Shown here piece after piece: positions 33,888 through 44,740 of a DNA stretch of 63,792 nucleotides (its first letter is position 1; each line of letters begins with the position of its first letter). The position numbers were made by a program, and so were the translations under genes. Source of the DNA: Clostridia bacterium (lineage in GTDB: Bacteria; Bacillota; Clostridia; Christensenellales; Borkfalkiaceae); contig JAFQGG010000002.1 in the NCBI GenBank assembly GCA_017415505.1, forward strand, positions 1 to 63,792, written 5' to 3'. The notes beneath the pieces were generated by a model that saw only the letters and a list, made by a program, of their open reading frames with translations, ran no database searches and was not told the origin of the DNA.

Positions 33888-33917
33888 TTGACAAACGCCA
33901 CGCTTTTGTGTTATGAT
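33888..33917 (+). promoter_or_regulatory. Promoter of the glycine-riboswitch transcript
   Basis: TTGACA, an 18-nt spacer and TATGAT. Confidence 0.75.
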
Positions 33918-33949
33918 AGAAAAAATTTCATAAAGCGCGCTATGTGAAG

Positions 33950-34200
33950 GTTGTAGAAGATGGGCGAGAAAAAGCCCGACCGAAGGAGTAAATCTCTCAG
34001 GTGATCGTAAGATTGGGAACTGCAATCGGATAGCACTCCGGAGAAGCTCGCCTTGCGCGAGTGCCGAAGGGGCAAAGCGGATATTTCCGCCAATCTCTCA
34101 GGCAAAAGGACAGAGAATAGCTTTCATAAACCTCTTTCAAAGAGGGGTGTTTTGCATATTTTCGTATGTTTCGACGGAGCGCGACGCGCTCCGTCTTTTT
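33950..34200 (+). promoter_or_regulatory. Tandem glycine riboswitch with terminator platform
   Basis: Two aptamers are visible. The first (about 33955-34038) has CCGAAGGAGTAAATCTCTCAGG and GCACTC. The second (about 34036-34117) has TGCCGAAGGGGCAAAG and the hallmark TCTCTCAGGCAAAAGGACAGAG, here split at 34093-34114. A small hairpin (34131-34145) and a strong terminator stem (GACGGAGCGC, 34173-34195, then TTTTT) follow. Glycine binding normally turns such switches on. The target gene is the AGCS symporter 32 nt later. Confidence 0.93.
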
Positions 34201-34231
34201 ATCGCTAATTTTTTTTACGGGAGGTTCTTTT

Positions 34232-35833
34232 ATGGACAAAATCTTCGAGTTTATCGCAAAAGTGAACGGCGCAATCAACGGCGTCGTTTGGGGCTGGCCG
34301 ATGATCGTGCTCATTCTCGGTACGGGCATCTACCTCACGGTGCGCACCAAGGCGTTGCAGGTGCGCAAGTTCGGTACTTCGTGGGGGGAAACGATTATCC
34401 CCACCGTCAAGCATATCGGCAAAAAAGAAAAATCGCTCACGGGCGAAAAGACCATTTCCCCGTTCGAGGCGTTCGCCACCGCCATTTCCGGTACGGTGGG
34501 TACGGGGAACATTATCGGCGTTACCTCGGCGATTATGACGGGCGGACCGGGCGCGGTGTTTTGGATGTGGATTTCCGCGTTCTTCGGTATGGTGACGAAC
34601 TACGCGGAAAACGTCTTGGGTATGTATTTCCGTAAAAAGGACGAGGCGACGGGCGAGTTCTCGGGCGGACCTATGCAGTATCTTTCCGAGGGTATGGGTC
34701 GCGGTATGAACGGCAAGGGCGGTTCTTTCCTTAAAACGCTCGGCAAAATTCTCGGCGTAATGGCGGCGGTATTTTGCGTGTTTGCGGCAATCGGTATGAG
34801 CGGTGCGCAAACGAACAATATCGCGGGTACTTTCGAGGATATTTTCGGGGGCGTGCAAGGCGTGAACACGAACGTGGTTACGCTGATCGTGGGAATCGTT
34901 ATCGCCGTAATGCTCGCGCTCGTGATTATCGGCGGTATCAAGAGTATCGGTCGCGTGACCTCTATATTAGTACCGTTCATGTCGCTCGTGTTTATCGTGA
35001 TGGCGCTCGCGATTATTATTGCCAATATCTCCATGGTCGGTAGTGCGTTCGCGTTGATTTTCACGAATATTTTCAGTTTCGAATCGGCGGTTGCCGGCGT
35101 AGGCGGTTACGCGTTCGCGCAAATCATTCAAAAGGGTCTTGCCCGCGGTGTGTTCTCCAACGAAGCGGGACTCGGTTCGTCCGTAATCGCGCACAGCGCG
35201 TCGGCGAACCGCGAACCTGTAAAACAGGGGCTTTGGGGGATCTTCGAGGTATTCTTCGATACCTTTATCATTTGTACGCTTACCGCGCTCGTTATTCTCG
35301 TTTCGTTCGGGAACGAAGCGGGTATGCAAAACACCCTCTACTACACGGACGAGGCGGGTAAACAGCTCTCCACCACCGTCGTTTCCATGCGTGCGTTCCA
35401 AGGTCTGTTCGGGGACGTGGGTACGGTGATTTACGCCGTGATTATCCCGCTGTTCGCGTTCACCACCATTCTCGCGTGGTCGTATTACGGGGAAAAATGC
35501 GTGCAGTTCCTCTTCCGCAAAACGGGCGCAAAGGGTCAAAAGATCGCGACTTACGCGTTCAAAATCCTCTACGTGCTTCTCGTCGTGGTTGCCGCCGTTA
35601 TGGACAACACCCTCGCGTGGGAAATTTCCGATACCTTCAACGGTTTGATGGCGCTTCCAAACCTTATCGGGCTCGTGTTTATGGGCGGTTTGGTGGCGAA
35701 AATCACTAAAAACTATTTCGACCGCAAAAAAGGCTTGACGGTAACGCCTATGCTTTCCGCGTATCCTGAGCAAAACGCGCAGTTTATTGCCGACCTCGCC
35801 GTGCAAAACGCGCCCGAAACGGACGAAAAATAA
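34232..35833 (+). CDS. AGCS-family sodium:alanine/glycine symporter
   Basis: 533 residues from the ATG at 34232, after GGGAGG. It has about ten membrane helices and the family marks ATAISGTVGTGNIIGV, GPGAVFWMWISAFFGM, GMSGAQTNNIA and FSNEAGLGSSVIAHSAS. It moves alanine or glycine with a cation. The glycine riboswitch in its leader points to glycine as the physiological substrate. When glycine binding turns the switch on the protein may work as an overflow route, but its direction cannot be read from the sequence. Confidence 0.93.
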   Translation: MDKIFEFIAKVNGAINGVVWGWPMIVLILGTGIYLTVRTKALQVRKFGTSWGETIIPTVKHIGKKEKSLTGEKTISPFEAFATAISGTVGTGNIIGVTSAIMTGGPGAVFWMWISAFFGMVTNYAENVLGMYFRKKDEATGEFSGGPMQYLSEGMGRGMNGKGGSFLKTLGKILGVMAAVFCVFAAIGMSGAQTNNIAGTFEDIFGGVQGVNTNVVTLIVGIVIAVMLALVIIGGIKSIGRVTSILVPFMSLVFIVMALAIIIANISMVGSAFALIFTNIFSFESAVAGVGGYAFAQIIQKGLARGVFSNEAGLGSSVIAHSASANREPVKQGLWGIFEVFFDTFIICTLTALVILVSFGNEAGMQNTLYYTDEAGKQLSTTVVSMRAFQGLFGDVGTVIYAVIIPLFAFTTILAWSYYGEKCVQFLFRKTGAKGQKIATYAFKILYVLLVVVAAVMDNTLAWEISDTFNGLMALPNLIGLVFMGGLVAKITKNYFDRKKGLTVTPMLSAYPEQNAQFIADLAVQNAPETDEK

Positions 35834-35872
35834 AAAATATTCGTAAAAATTGAAAAATGCCACGCAAAACCG

Positions 35873-35901
35873 TTGACATTCATTCTCTCGTGTGCTATGA
35901 T
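35873..35901 (+). promoter_or_regulatory. Promoter for ilvE
   Basis: TTGACA, a 17-nt spacer and TATGAT. Confidence 0.85.
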
Positions 35902-35973
35902 ATTGTATAATCATTTTATATAATAATGAAATGATATTTTATGCAAAAAACGAATTGAAACGAGAGGTTGAAT

Positions 35974-37035
35974 ATGGAGATCAGGATTACGCAAACGACG
36001 ACGCCGAGCGAATTACCGCCCGAAGACAAACTTGGATTCGGTAAAGTATTTACCGACCATATGTTTCTCATGGACTATGAAGAAGGTAAGGGTTGGCACG
36101 ACGCGCGAATCGAGCCGTTCGGTCGGATAACCCTGCATCCCGCGTCAACGGTTTTGCATTACGGCGCGGAGATATTCGAGGGGTTGAAGGCGTACCGTCG
36201 CAAGGACGGGGGCGTGCAACTGTTTAGACCGATGGAGAATATTCGGAGAATGAACAATTCCGCCGAGCGCATGAGCTTACCGCAAATCGACGAAGGGGAT
36301 ATGCTCCAAATTTTGGAAACCTTCGTACGCCTTGAAGAGCGGTTCGTGCCCAAGTCGTTTGGAACGTCGCTGTACTTGCGCCCGTTCACCTTCGGGAACG
36401 ACGAAACGCTGGGCGTGCACGCGGTAAAACGCGCGACCTTTATGCTGATTGCCTCGCCGAGCGGAAGTTATTACGCGGAGGGAATCAACCCCGTCAAAAT
36501 CATGATTGAAAGCGAGGACGTACGAACGGTGCGGGGCGGAACGGGTTACGCCAAGTGTGGCGGGAACTACGCGGCGAGCACCCGCGCGGGAGAACGCGCG
36601 GCGAAGAAAGGGTATTCGCAAGTGCTTTGGTTGGACGGCGTGGAAAGAAAATATATCGAAGAAGTGGGCGCAATGAACGTCATGTTCAAAATCGACGGCG
36701 AAATCGTAACGCCCGCGTTGACGGGATCGATTCTACCGGGAATCACGCGCAAAAGCTGTATTGAAGTGCTCAAATCGTTAGGGTACGCGGTAAGCGAGCG
36801 GTTGCTGTCGGTAGACGAACTGCTGACCGCGATGAAAGCGGGCAAATTAGAAGAGGCGTGGGGTTGCGGTACGGCAGCCGTCGTATCTCCGATCGGCAAA
36901 CTCGCCTACGGCGACGACGAATACGAAATCGGCGGCGGAAAAATCGGTCCGCTCACGCAAAAACTCTACGATATCCTCACGGGAATCCAATGGGGGGAGG
37001 TAGAGGATACTTTCGGTTGGATCCACAAATTGTAA
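35974..37035 (+). CDS. ilvE: Branched-chain amino-acid aminotransferase
   Basis: 353 residues from the ATG at 35974 (GAGAGG just upstream; a TTG two codons earlier is less likely). It is a fold-type IV PLP enzyme that makes Val, Leu and Ile from their keto acids. Visible are HYGAEIFEGLKAYRRKDG, LYLRPF, GGNYAASTRAGERA, the catalytic region VLWLDGVERKYIEEVGAMNVMF, GSILPGITRKS and EEAWGCGTAAVVSPIG. It is transcribed from its own promoter and separated by a repeat region from the T-box-controlled leuA-ilv genes. Confidence 0.96.
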   Translation: MEIRITQTTTPSELPPEDKLGFGKVFTDHMFLMDYEEGKGWHDARIEPFGRITLHPASTVLHYGAEIFEGLKAYRRKDGGVQLFRPMENIRRMNNSAERMSLPQIDEGDMLQILETFVRLEERFVPKSFGTSLYLRPFTFGNDETLGVHAVKRATFMLIASPSGSYYAEGINPVKIMIESEDVRTVRGGTGYAKCGGNYAASTRAGERAAKKGYSQVLWLDGVERKYIEEVGAMNVMFKIDGEIVTPALTGSILPGITRKSCIEVLKSLGYAVSERLLSVDELLTAMKAGKLEEAWGCGTAAVVSPIGKLAYGDDEYEIGGGKIGPLTQKLYDILTGIQWGEVEDTFGWIHKL

Positions 37036-37198
37036 AACAAAGAATCCGCTTCGTAATACAGCGTTGGACTGCGTTTTTCCTCGCTCGTTTACGCCAAGTA
37101 AACTCCCGTCGGAAAAGCCTCGTCCGCCTTGTCTTACTCGCGTCTTGCTTTGTTTTACTTCGCTCGATGCAGGGTGGAGCGAAAAACCAACAATTTAC

Positions 37199-37226
37199 CC
37201 AAAACTTAACCATGGTTAAGTTTTGG
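37199..37226. repeat. Palindromic repeat centred on CTTAACCATGGTTAAG
   Basis: A perfect 28-bp palindrome. The same core occurs as full palindromes at 44848-44873 and 45171-45196, and as half-sites (CCATGGTTAAGTTTTTGG) within the tandem units at 37380 and 37491. A 24-bp hairpin sequence beginning CAACTCTACTGTGAGTAG follows at 37253 and recurs exactly at 45131. Confidence 0.85.
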
Positions 37227-37278
37227 AAAGCGTAAAAACCGCCCGAAAAACACAACTCTACTGTGAGTAGAGTCGGGG

Positions 37279-37655
37279 TTTTTAGAAATTAGGTTAGTGA
37301 GAGCAAAAAAGCTGTCAAAACGGCGGTGTAGTAACCCGACCGAGAATGATAGATAAAACTAGGTGCAGGCTTAGCCTGCCCATGGTTAAGTTTTTGGAAA
37401 AGGGCTGGTGAGAGCAAAAAAGGCTGTCAAAACGGTGGTGTAGTAACCCGACCAAGAATGATAGAAAAAACTAGGTGCAGGCTTAGCCTGCCCATGGTTA
37501 AGTTTTTGGAAAAAGAGTTGGTGAGAGCAAAAAGGCTGTCGAAACGGCGGTAAGATACCCCGACCAAGAATGATAGATAAAGTTAGGTGCAGGATTATCC
37601 TGCTGCGCTCCACGCGAAGCGTTATTCCCGTTAGGGAAAGGATGGTTAAGTTTTC
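37279..37655. repeat. Three tandem ~112-bp non-coding repeats
   Basis: Units begin at 37297, 37408 and 37521 with GTGAGAGCAAAAA, spaced 111 and 113 bp. Each contains AACGGCGGT or a close variant, GAATGATAGA and a hairpin GCAGGCTTAGCCTGC (changed in the third to GCAGGATTATCCTGC, which keeps the stem). They fill the gap between ilvE and the leuA leader. An inverted copy lies at 44741-44852. No gene is visible. Confidence 0.9.
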
Positions 37656-37706
37656 AAAAAAATCCGTTTTTTTCATAAAAAACCGAAAAAAGGTAACGGT
37701 ACTTTC

Positions 37707-37735
37707 TTGACAAAAACGGAAAAGTAGTATACAAT
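37707..37735 (+). promoter_or_regulatory. Promoter for the leuA T-box transcript
   Basis: TTGACA, a 17-nt spacer and TACAAT. Confidence 0.85.
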
Positions 37736-37764
37736 ATATATAATCAAATTTTTCAAAGGCAAAG

Positions 37765-38002
37765 ACGGGAAAAAAATTCGTGGAAATTCGCTTTTGCAGA
37801 GAGTCGGCGGTAGGTGCGAGCCGATACGAACCGCGAAATATAGCTCCTCCCCGAGCCTCCGAGAGAACGGCGCGACGCGCCAAGTAGATTCGGACGGATT
37901 TCCCCCGTTATCGGAAGGTCTTTTAAGGACACGAGTGGGCGCGGTTTGCGCCAAGCAGAGTGGTACCGCGGAGAAAATTCTTCGTCTCTTCCGTGCGTTT
38001 TT
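37765..38002 (+). promoter_or_regulatory. Leucine T-box leader
   Basis: Stem I has the AGAGAG...GGTGCGAGCC region (37798-37823) and a specifier region TATAGCTCCTCC in which CTC (37844-37846) would be a leucine codon. The T-box core TGGTACCGCG is at 37961-37970. The competing terminator pairs CGCGGAGA (37967-37974) with TCTCTTCCGTGCG, followed by TTTTT at 37998-38002. Uncharged tRNA-Leu would stabilise the antiterminator and allow leuA-ilv transcription. Confidence 0.9.
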
Positions 38003-38047
38003 AGCGCGCGAAAGGGGCGTTATTTCTTTCGGGCAAAAGGAGTTCGT

Positions 38048-39706
38048 ATGCAAAATTCTCAAAAGTATATAAAACAGTATTTCAACCCGCAAGGCGTGAC
38101 GATGGATTGGGCGAAAAAGACCTCCATCGAAAAACCGCCGATTTGGTGTAGCGTCGATTTACGCGACGGCAACCAAGCGTTGATCATTCCCATGAGCTTG
38201 GAAGAAAAACTCGAATTTTTCACCTTGCTTTGTCAAATCGGTTTCAAGGAAATCGAGGTAGGCTTTCCCGCGGCGAGCGAAACGGAGTACGAGTTTTGCC
38301 GTGCGCTTATCGAGCGCAACCTCATTCCCGACGACGTGACCATACAGGTACTCACGCAATCCCGCGAGCACATTATCGCCAAAACCTTCGAGGCGCTCGA
38401 AGGCGCGAAGCGGGCTATCGTGCACTTATACAATTCCACCTCCAAAGCCCAGCGCGAGCAGGTGTTCCGCCGTTCCAAGCAAGAAATTATCGATATCGCC
38501 GTGTTCGGCGCGAAGCTTTGCAACGAGTACAAAAAGAACGCCAAGGGCAAAATTACTTTCGAGTATTCCCCCGAAAGCTTTACGGGCACGGAACCCGAAT
38601 TTGCGGCGGAGATTTGTAACGCGGTGCTCGATATTTGGCAACCGACGGCGGAGGATAAGGCGATTATCAACCTGCCCGTGACCGTGGAAAATTCCATGCC
38701 ACACGTGTACGCCAATCAAGTGGAGTATATGTGCAAGCACTTGCACGGCAGGGAGAACGTCGTGATTTCCCTGCACCCGCACAACGACCGCGGTTGCGCG
38801 ATTGCGGACAGCGAAATGGGCTTGCTCGCGGGCGGGGATAGAATAGAGGGTACGCTCTTTGGTAACGGCGAACGCACGGGGAACGTGGATATCGTCACCT
38901 TGGCGTTGAATATGTATTCGCAAGGCGTCGATCCCAACCTCGATTTTTCCGACCTGCCGAGCATTACGCGGGTGTACGAGCGCGTTACGAGAATGAAAGT
39001 GGGCGAAAGACAGCCGTACAGCGGACAACTCGTTTTCGCGGCGTTCTCCGGCTCGCACCAAGACGCGATCGCCAAGGGCATGAAGTACCGCGCGGAGCGG
39101 GAAGAGCGCACTTGGACCGTACCCTATTTGCCCCTCGACCCCGCGGACGTGGGTAGGGTGTACGAGGCGGACGTGATCCGTATCAATTCCCAATCGGGCA
39201 AGGGGGGGATTGGATATATCCTCGAAACGCAGTTCAATTTGGTCTTGCCTCCGAAGATGCGCGAGCAGTTCGGCTACCATATCAAGAGCATTTCCGACCA
39301 CGAGCACAGGGAGCTTGCCTCTACGGAGGTATACGAGATTTTCCTTCGCGACTTTGTAAACCTCACCGAAAAACTCAACGTATTGGAAGCGGGTTACGAC
39401 AGTTTGTCCGCCGAGCATATCAAGGGCAAAATCGTCATTGAATACGCGGGCAAGGCGGTGACGGTGGAAGTGGAAGGAAACGGTCGGCTCGACTGCGTGA
39501 GCAAGGCGATCAAGCAGGTGACGGGCAGAAACTATATTTTGGAAAACTACGTGGAGCACGCGTTGGAAGGGAAATCCACTTCGCAGGCGGCTTCGTACAT
39601 TTGTATCGTCGAAAACGGCACGCCGTTCTGGGGCGCGGGAATCCATACGGATATCATGACCTCGTCCGTACGGGCGTTGGTGTCGGCGGTGAATAGAACG
39701 TTATAA
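38048..39706 (+). CDS. leuA: 2-isopropylmalate synthase (type 2)
   Basis: 552 residues from the ATG at 38048 (AAAGGAG upstream; earlier in-frame starts lie inside the T-box). It condenses acetyl-CoA with 2-ketoisovalerate, the first committed leucine step. It shows WCSVDLRDGNQAL, EIEVGFPAAS, SLHPHNDRGCAIADSEMGLLAGGDRIEGTLFGNGERTGNVD and a C-terminal regulatory domain (about 430-550). Length and wording match the LeuA2 group rather than the E. coli type. Leucine feedback is expected. Confidence 0.96.
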   Translation: MQNSQKYIKQYFNPQGVTMDWAKKTSIEKPPIWCSVDLRDGNQALIIPMSLEEKLEFFTLLCQIGFKEIEVGFPAASETEYEFCRALIERNLIPDDVTIQVLTQSREHIIAKTFEALEGAKRAIVHLYNSTSKAQREQVFRRSKQEIIDIAVFGAKLCNEYKKNAKGKITFEYSPESFTGTEPEFAAEICNAVLDIWQPTAEDKAIINLPVTVENSMPHVYANQVEYMCKHLHGRENVVISLHPHNDRGCAIADSEMGLLAGGDRIEGTLFGNGERTGNVDIVTLALNMYSQGVDPNLDFSDLPSITRVYERVTRMKVGERQPYSGQLVFAAFSGSHQDAIAKGMKYRAEREERTWTVPYLPLDPADVGRVYEADVIRINSQSGKGGIGYILETQFNLVLPPKMREQFGYHIKSISDHEHRELASTEVYEIFLRDFVNLTEKLNVLEAGYDSLSAEHIKGKIVIEYAGKAVTVEVEGNGRLDCVSKAIKQVTGRNYILENYVEHALEGKSTSQAASYICIVENGTPFWGAGIHTDIMTSSVRALVSAVNRTL

Positions 39707-39722
39707 CGCAAAAGGAGGCAGT

Positions 39723-41399
39723 ATGATTTTAACGGGCGCACAAATTTTAGTAAGAACGCTTATCGAGCAGGGCGTAACCGATATTTTCGGGTATCCCGGC
39801 GGGCAGGTTATCAATATTTACGACGCGCTGTACGAATACAGAGCGGAAATCAATCACGTACTCACCGCGCACGAGCAGGGCGCGGCGCACGCGGCGGACG
39901 GGTATTCCCGTGCGACGGGCAAAGTGGGCGTTTGTTTGGCGACGAGCGGTCCGGGCGCGACCAACCTCGTAACGGGTATCGCTACCGCGATGCTCGATTC
40001 CATTCCCATGGTGGCGATCACGGGCAACGTGCCTTGTTCGCTGATCGGGAAAGACAGTTTTCAAGAAATCGATATTACGGGCGTGACTTTGCCCATTACC
40101 AAGCATAACTATTTCGTTTCGGATATTGCACAGCTTGCGGACACGCTCCGCGAAGCGTTCGCGGTGGCGAAATCGGGTAGACCCGGTCCCGTACTCGTGG
40201 ATATTCCCAAGGACGTGCAAGTGGGAAAATACGAATACGAACCGAAAGGGGTGGTAGAAAAGACCCCGTTACCCACGGTGGAAGAAACGCTTATCGAGCA
40301 GGCGGTAGATTTGATCTCGCAGGCGAAACGCCCGTATATTTACGTGGGCGGCGGTGCGGCAGGCTTGGGCATGGGACGGGCAATCGTCGAGTTTGCCAAT
40401 AAAATCGACGCGGTAATCGGCTGTTCGTTCATGGGACTTTCCGCCGTTCCGCAGGAAAACGAGCGGTTTCTCGGTATGCAAGGTATGCACGGGCATTACG
40501 CTTCGTCCATGGCGCAAAACGAGGCGGATTTGATACTCGGTATCGGCGTGCGCTTCTCCGACCGCGCGACGGGCAACGTCGCGAAATTTGCAAAGCAAAG
40601 CAAAATTATCCAGCTCGACCCCGACTGCGCGGAAATCAACAAGAACGTGCGCGTGGATTTGGGACTCGTGGGCGACGTGTGCGATTCGTTTAGCCGTATC
40701 GCGAAAAAGTGCGAAGCGAAGAGCAATCCCGCTTGGCTTGCGCGGGTGAATAGACTCAAAGAAGAGGAAGCTTCGTTCGAGGCGGAAATCGCGGCGGCGA
40801 ATCAAGCTCCGCTTTCGCCCAAGCAGGTGTTCGAGATTATCAACGCGGAAAAGAAAGCGGGCACGGTGATCGCCACCGACGTGGGACAGCACCAAATGTG
40901 GACGGCGCAATACGCCTACTTCGACCGCCCGCGCAGGATCGTTTCCAGCGGCGGTTTGGGTACGATGGGCTTTGGCTTGGGCGCGGCGATCGGCGCGTAC
41001 ACGGCGACCAAAGACCCCGTAATCCTCATTACGGGCGACGGCAGTTTCGGTATGAACCTCAACGAGCTTGCCACCGCCGTCACCTATAAAATCCCCGTCG
41101 TAATCGTGCTTATGAACAACGGCGTGTTGGGTATGGTTCGGCAATGGCAAACGCTCTTTTTCGGGAAACGGTATTCGAGCACGGTGCTCGAAAGAAAGAC
41201 GGATTTCGTTGCGCTTGCCAAGGCGTTCGGGTTAGACGGGTGCGTGGCGGAAACGCCCGTGGAATTCCGCAAAGCGTTCCAAGGCGCGGTGGCGGGGAAT
41301 AAGCCGTTCGTCATCGATGTGCGTATCGACAAAGACGAAATGGTGTTGCCCATGTTGCCCCCGGGCGGAGCGATTAGCGACATTATCACCAAGATATAA
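39723..41399 (+). CDS. ilvB: Acetolactate synthase, large subunit
   Basis: 558 residues. This ThDP/FAD enzyme makes acetolactate and acetohydroxybutyrate. The catalytic Glu lies in LTAHEQGAAHAADGYSRATG; the ThDP-binding region is GDGSFGMNLNELATAVTY...NNGVLGMVRQWQ. The middle part contains the FAD-binding segment GIGVRFSDRATGN. AGGAGG precedes the ATG. It is 16 nt after leuA and 14 nt before the small-subunit gene. Confidence 0.97.
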   Translation: MILTGAQILVRTLIEQGVTDIFGYPGGQVINIYDALYEYRAEINHVLTAHEQGAAHAADGYSRATGKVGVCLATSGPGATNLVTGIATAMLDSIPMVAITGNVPCSLIGKDSFQEIDITGVTLPITKHNYFVSDIAQLADTLREAFAVAKSGRPGPVLVDIPKDVQVGKYEYEPKGVVEKTPLPTVEETLIEQAVDLISQAKRPYIYVGGGAAGLGMGRAIVEFANKIDAVIGCSFMGLSAVPQENERFLGMQGMHGHYASSMAQNEADLILGIGVRFSDRATGNVAKFAKQSKIIQLDPDCAEINKNVRVDLGLVGDVCDSFSRIAKKCEAKSNPAWLARVNRLKEEEASFEAEIAAANQAPLSPKQVFEIINAEKKAGTVIATDVGQHQMWTAQYAYFDRPRRIVSSGGLGTMGFGLGAAIGAYTATKDPVILITGDGSFGMNLNELATAVTYKIPVVIVLMNNGVLGMVRQWQTLFFGKRYSSTVLERKTDFVALAKAFGLDGCVAETPVEFRKAFQGAVAGNKPFVIDVRIDKDEMVLPMLPPGGAISDIITKI

Positions 41400-41413
41400 C
41401 GGGAGGGAACGAT

Positions 41414-41911
41414 ATGGAAAAGAGATTTATCATAGCCGTTTACGTAGAGAATAAATCGGGCGTACTTACCCGCGTGACGGGTATGTTCACCCGCCGAGGG
41501 TTTAACATCGACACGCTCACGGTGGGCGCGACGGAACGGGAGGAGTTTTCCCGTATCACCATTTGTATGCGCGGGGATAAATACGTGCAAGAGCAAATGA
41601 TCAACCAATTAAAAAAATTGCTCGTCGTGAAAAAGGTGGAAGTGATCGAGGAAGAACCCATTCAACGGGAGCTTATGCTCATTAAAGTCGTCAACGACGC
41701 GAAAAACCGTAGCGATATTATGACGGCGGTAGACGTGTTCCGCGCGAGCGTTATCGACTATTCCCCCGAGGGAATGTGTATCGAGGTGACGGGCAGTCCT
41801 TCGAAAATCGACGCGTTCGTGAAACTTATGCAACCGTTCGGTATTTTGGAAATGTGCCGTACGGGTATCGTAGCACTTGACAGAGGGGTAACGACTCTCT
41901 TTTCAAAATAA
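41414..41911 (+). CDS. ilvN: Acetolactate synthase, small (regulatory) subunit
   Basis: 165 residues. An N-terminal ACT domain (IAVYVENKSGVLTRVTGMFTRRGFNIDTLTVG) binds valine for feedback control. The C-terminal part (ELMLIKVVNDAKNRSDIM...) activates the large subunit. GGGAGG precedes the ATG. Also called IlvH in some genomes. Confidence 0.95.
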   Translation: MEKRFIIAVYVENKSGVLTRVTGMFTRRGFNIDTLTVGATEREEFSRITICMRGDKYVQEQMINQLKKLLVVKKVEVIEEEPIQRELMLIKVVNDAKNRSDIMTAVDVFRASVIDYSPEGMCIEVTGSPSKIDAFVKLMQPFGILEMCRTGIVALDRGVTTLFSK

Positions 41912-41921
41912 ATTCAAATAG

Positions 41922-42950
<1,029 letters not shown>

Positions 42951-42961
42951 CCGAATTTCTA

Positions 42962-43032
42962 CCGCGCAAGGGCGACGCCCTTGCGCGGAGGGAAAAGAAC
43001 GCGACGCGTTTGCGTCGCTTTGACGCTTTTTT
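42962..43032 (+). terminator. Hairpins between ilvC and ilvD, possible attenuator
   Basis: First comes a 12-bp stem (CCGCGCAAGGGC, 42962-42988) without T's. Then GCGACGC/GCGTCGC (43001-43018) competes with GCGTC/GACGC (43012-43026), and the second is followed by TTTTTT, so it can terminate. Confidence 0.5.
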
Positions 43033-43051
43033 GCAAAGACAGGAGAGAATT

Positions 43052-44710
43052 ATGATTAAAGATACGATTGTAGACGGCTTTCACAATGCGCCGCACCGCT
43101 CGCTCTATCACGCGTTAGGTCTTACGGACGAGGAACAAGCCCGCCCCCTTATCGGGGTCGTTTGTTCGTATAACGAAATCGTGCCGGGGCATATCAACCT
43201 CGACAAAATCGCGGACGCGGTAAAAATGGGCGTGGCGATGGCGGGCGGAACGCCGATCCTGTTCCCCGCAATCACCGTTTGCGACGGGATTGCCATGGGG
43301 CATACGGGTATGAAATATTCCCTCGTCACTCGCGATTTAATCGCAGACTCCACCGAGGCAATGGTTATGGCGCACGGGTTCGACGGACTCGTCATGATTC
43401 CCAACTGCGATAAAAACGTGCCGGGGCTGTTGATGGCGGCGGCGCGGTTGAATATTCCCACCGTGTTCGTGTCGGGCGGTCCGATGCTCGCGGGTAGGGT
43501 AGCGGGCAAAAAACGCTCGCTGTCGAGTATGTTCGAGGCGGTGGGCGCGTATACGGCGGGCAAAATCGACGAGAATCAACTTTGCGAGTTTGAAAGAAAG
43601 GTTTGCCCCACTTGCGGTTCGTGTTCGGGTATGTACACGGCAAACTCCATGAATTGCTTGACCGAAGTACTCGGCATGGGTTTGCGCGGGAACGGCACCG
43701 TTCCCGCGGTATATTCCGCGCGGATAGAGCTTGCCAAGCACGCGGGTATGCAAGTAATGGAGCTTGTGAAAAAGAATATCCGCCCGCGCGATATCATGAC
43801 GGCGCAGGCGATTAAAAATGCGATCACCGCGGACATGGCGCTCGGCTGTTCGACGAACAGTATGTTGCATTTGCCCGCAATTGCCAACGAGCTGGGCGTG
43901 CCCTTCGATTTGGACGAGGTAAACGAGATCAGCGAAAGAACGCCCAATTTGTGCCACCTCGCGCCCGCAGGTCCTACCTATATGGAAGACTTGAACGAGG
44001 CGGGCGGGGTGTACGCCGTATTGAAAGAGTTGGAAGGCTTGGGGCTTTTGGATACTTCCGTCTTGACCTGTACGGGCAAGACGATGGCGGAGAACCTCGA
44101 CGGCGTGGAAAATTTGGATACGGAAGTGATAAGAAAACCCGAAAACGCGTTCGGGAAAACGGGCGGTATCGCGGTGTTGAAAGGGAATCTTGCGCCCGAC
44201 GGTTGCGTGGTGAAGCGCGCGGCGGTGGCGGAGGAAATGCTCGTGCACGAAGGACCTGCCAAGGTGTTTGAAAGCGAAGAGGAATGTATTTCGGCGATCT
44301 ACGGCGGGAAAATCGTCAAGGGCGACGTGGTGGTGATTCGCTACGAAGGCCCTGCGGGCGGACCGGGTATGCGCGAAATGCTTTCGCCTACTTCCGCAAT
44401 CGCGGGTATGGGCTTGGACAAGGACGTCGCGCTTATCACCGACGGTAGATTCTCGGGCGCAACGCGCGGTGCGTCGATCGGGCACGTTTCCCCCGAGGCG
44501 GTGTCGGGCGGTCCGATTGCGTACGTGCAGAACGGGGATATAATTGCAATCGATATCCCTGGCTATAAGATAGAACTTAAAGTTTCGGACGAGGAGCTTG
44601 CAAAGCGCAAAGCGGAAACGAAGCTTAAAAAGAAAGAGGTTACGGGGTATTTGAAGCGTTACGCGGCGCAGGTAAGCTCGGCGGACAAGGGCGCGATTAT
44701 CAATAAGTAA
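43052..44710 (+). CDS. ilvD: Dihydroxy-acid dehydratase
   Basis: 552 residues from the ATG at 43052 (AGGAGAG upstream; an earlier in-frame TTG lies within the hairpins). It is an iron-sulfur enzyme removing water from dihydroxyisovalerate. Cluster cysteines lie in [10 protein letters not shown] and [17 protein letters not shown]; other blocks are [15 protein letters not shown] and [22 protein letters not shown]. It is the last gene before the repeat region. Confidence 0.97.
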   Translation: MIKDTIVDGFHNAPHRSLYHALGLTDEEQARPLIGVVCSYNEIVPGHINLDKIADAVKMGVAMAGGTPILFPAITVCDGIAMGHTGMKYSLVTRDLIADSTEAMVMAHGFDGLVMIPNCDKNVPGLLMAAARLNIPTVFVSGGPMLAGRVAGKKRSLSSMFEAVGAYTAGKIDENQLCEFERKVCPTCGSCSGMYTANSMNCLTEVLGMGLRGNGTVPAVYSARIELAKHAGMQVMELVKKNIRPRDIMTAQAIKNAITADMALGCSTNSMLHLPAIANELGVPFDLDEVNEISERTPNLCHLAPAGPTYMEDLNEAGGVYAVLKELEGLGLLDTSVLTCTGKTMAENLDGVENLDTEVIRKPENAFGKTGGIAVLKGNLAPDGCVVKRAAVAEEMLVHEGPAKVFESEEECISAIYGGKIVKGDVVVIRYEGPAGGPGMREMLSPTSAIAGMGLDKDVALITDGRFSGATRGASIGHVSPEAVSGGPIAYVQNGDIIAIDIPGYKIELKVSDEELAKRKAETKLKKKEVTGYLKRYAAQVSSADKGAIINK

Positions 44711-44740
44711 CGAAGTGAATACGGGGCAAGGGAATTTTGC

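Noticed and set aside
37297-37620. Possible CRISPR array
   Set aside because: Units are about 112 bp and similar throughout, with no short repeat/unique spacer pattern.
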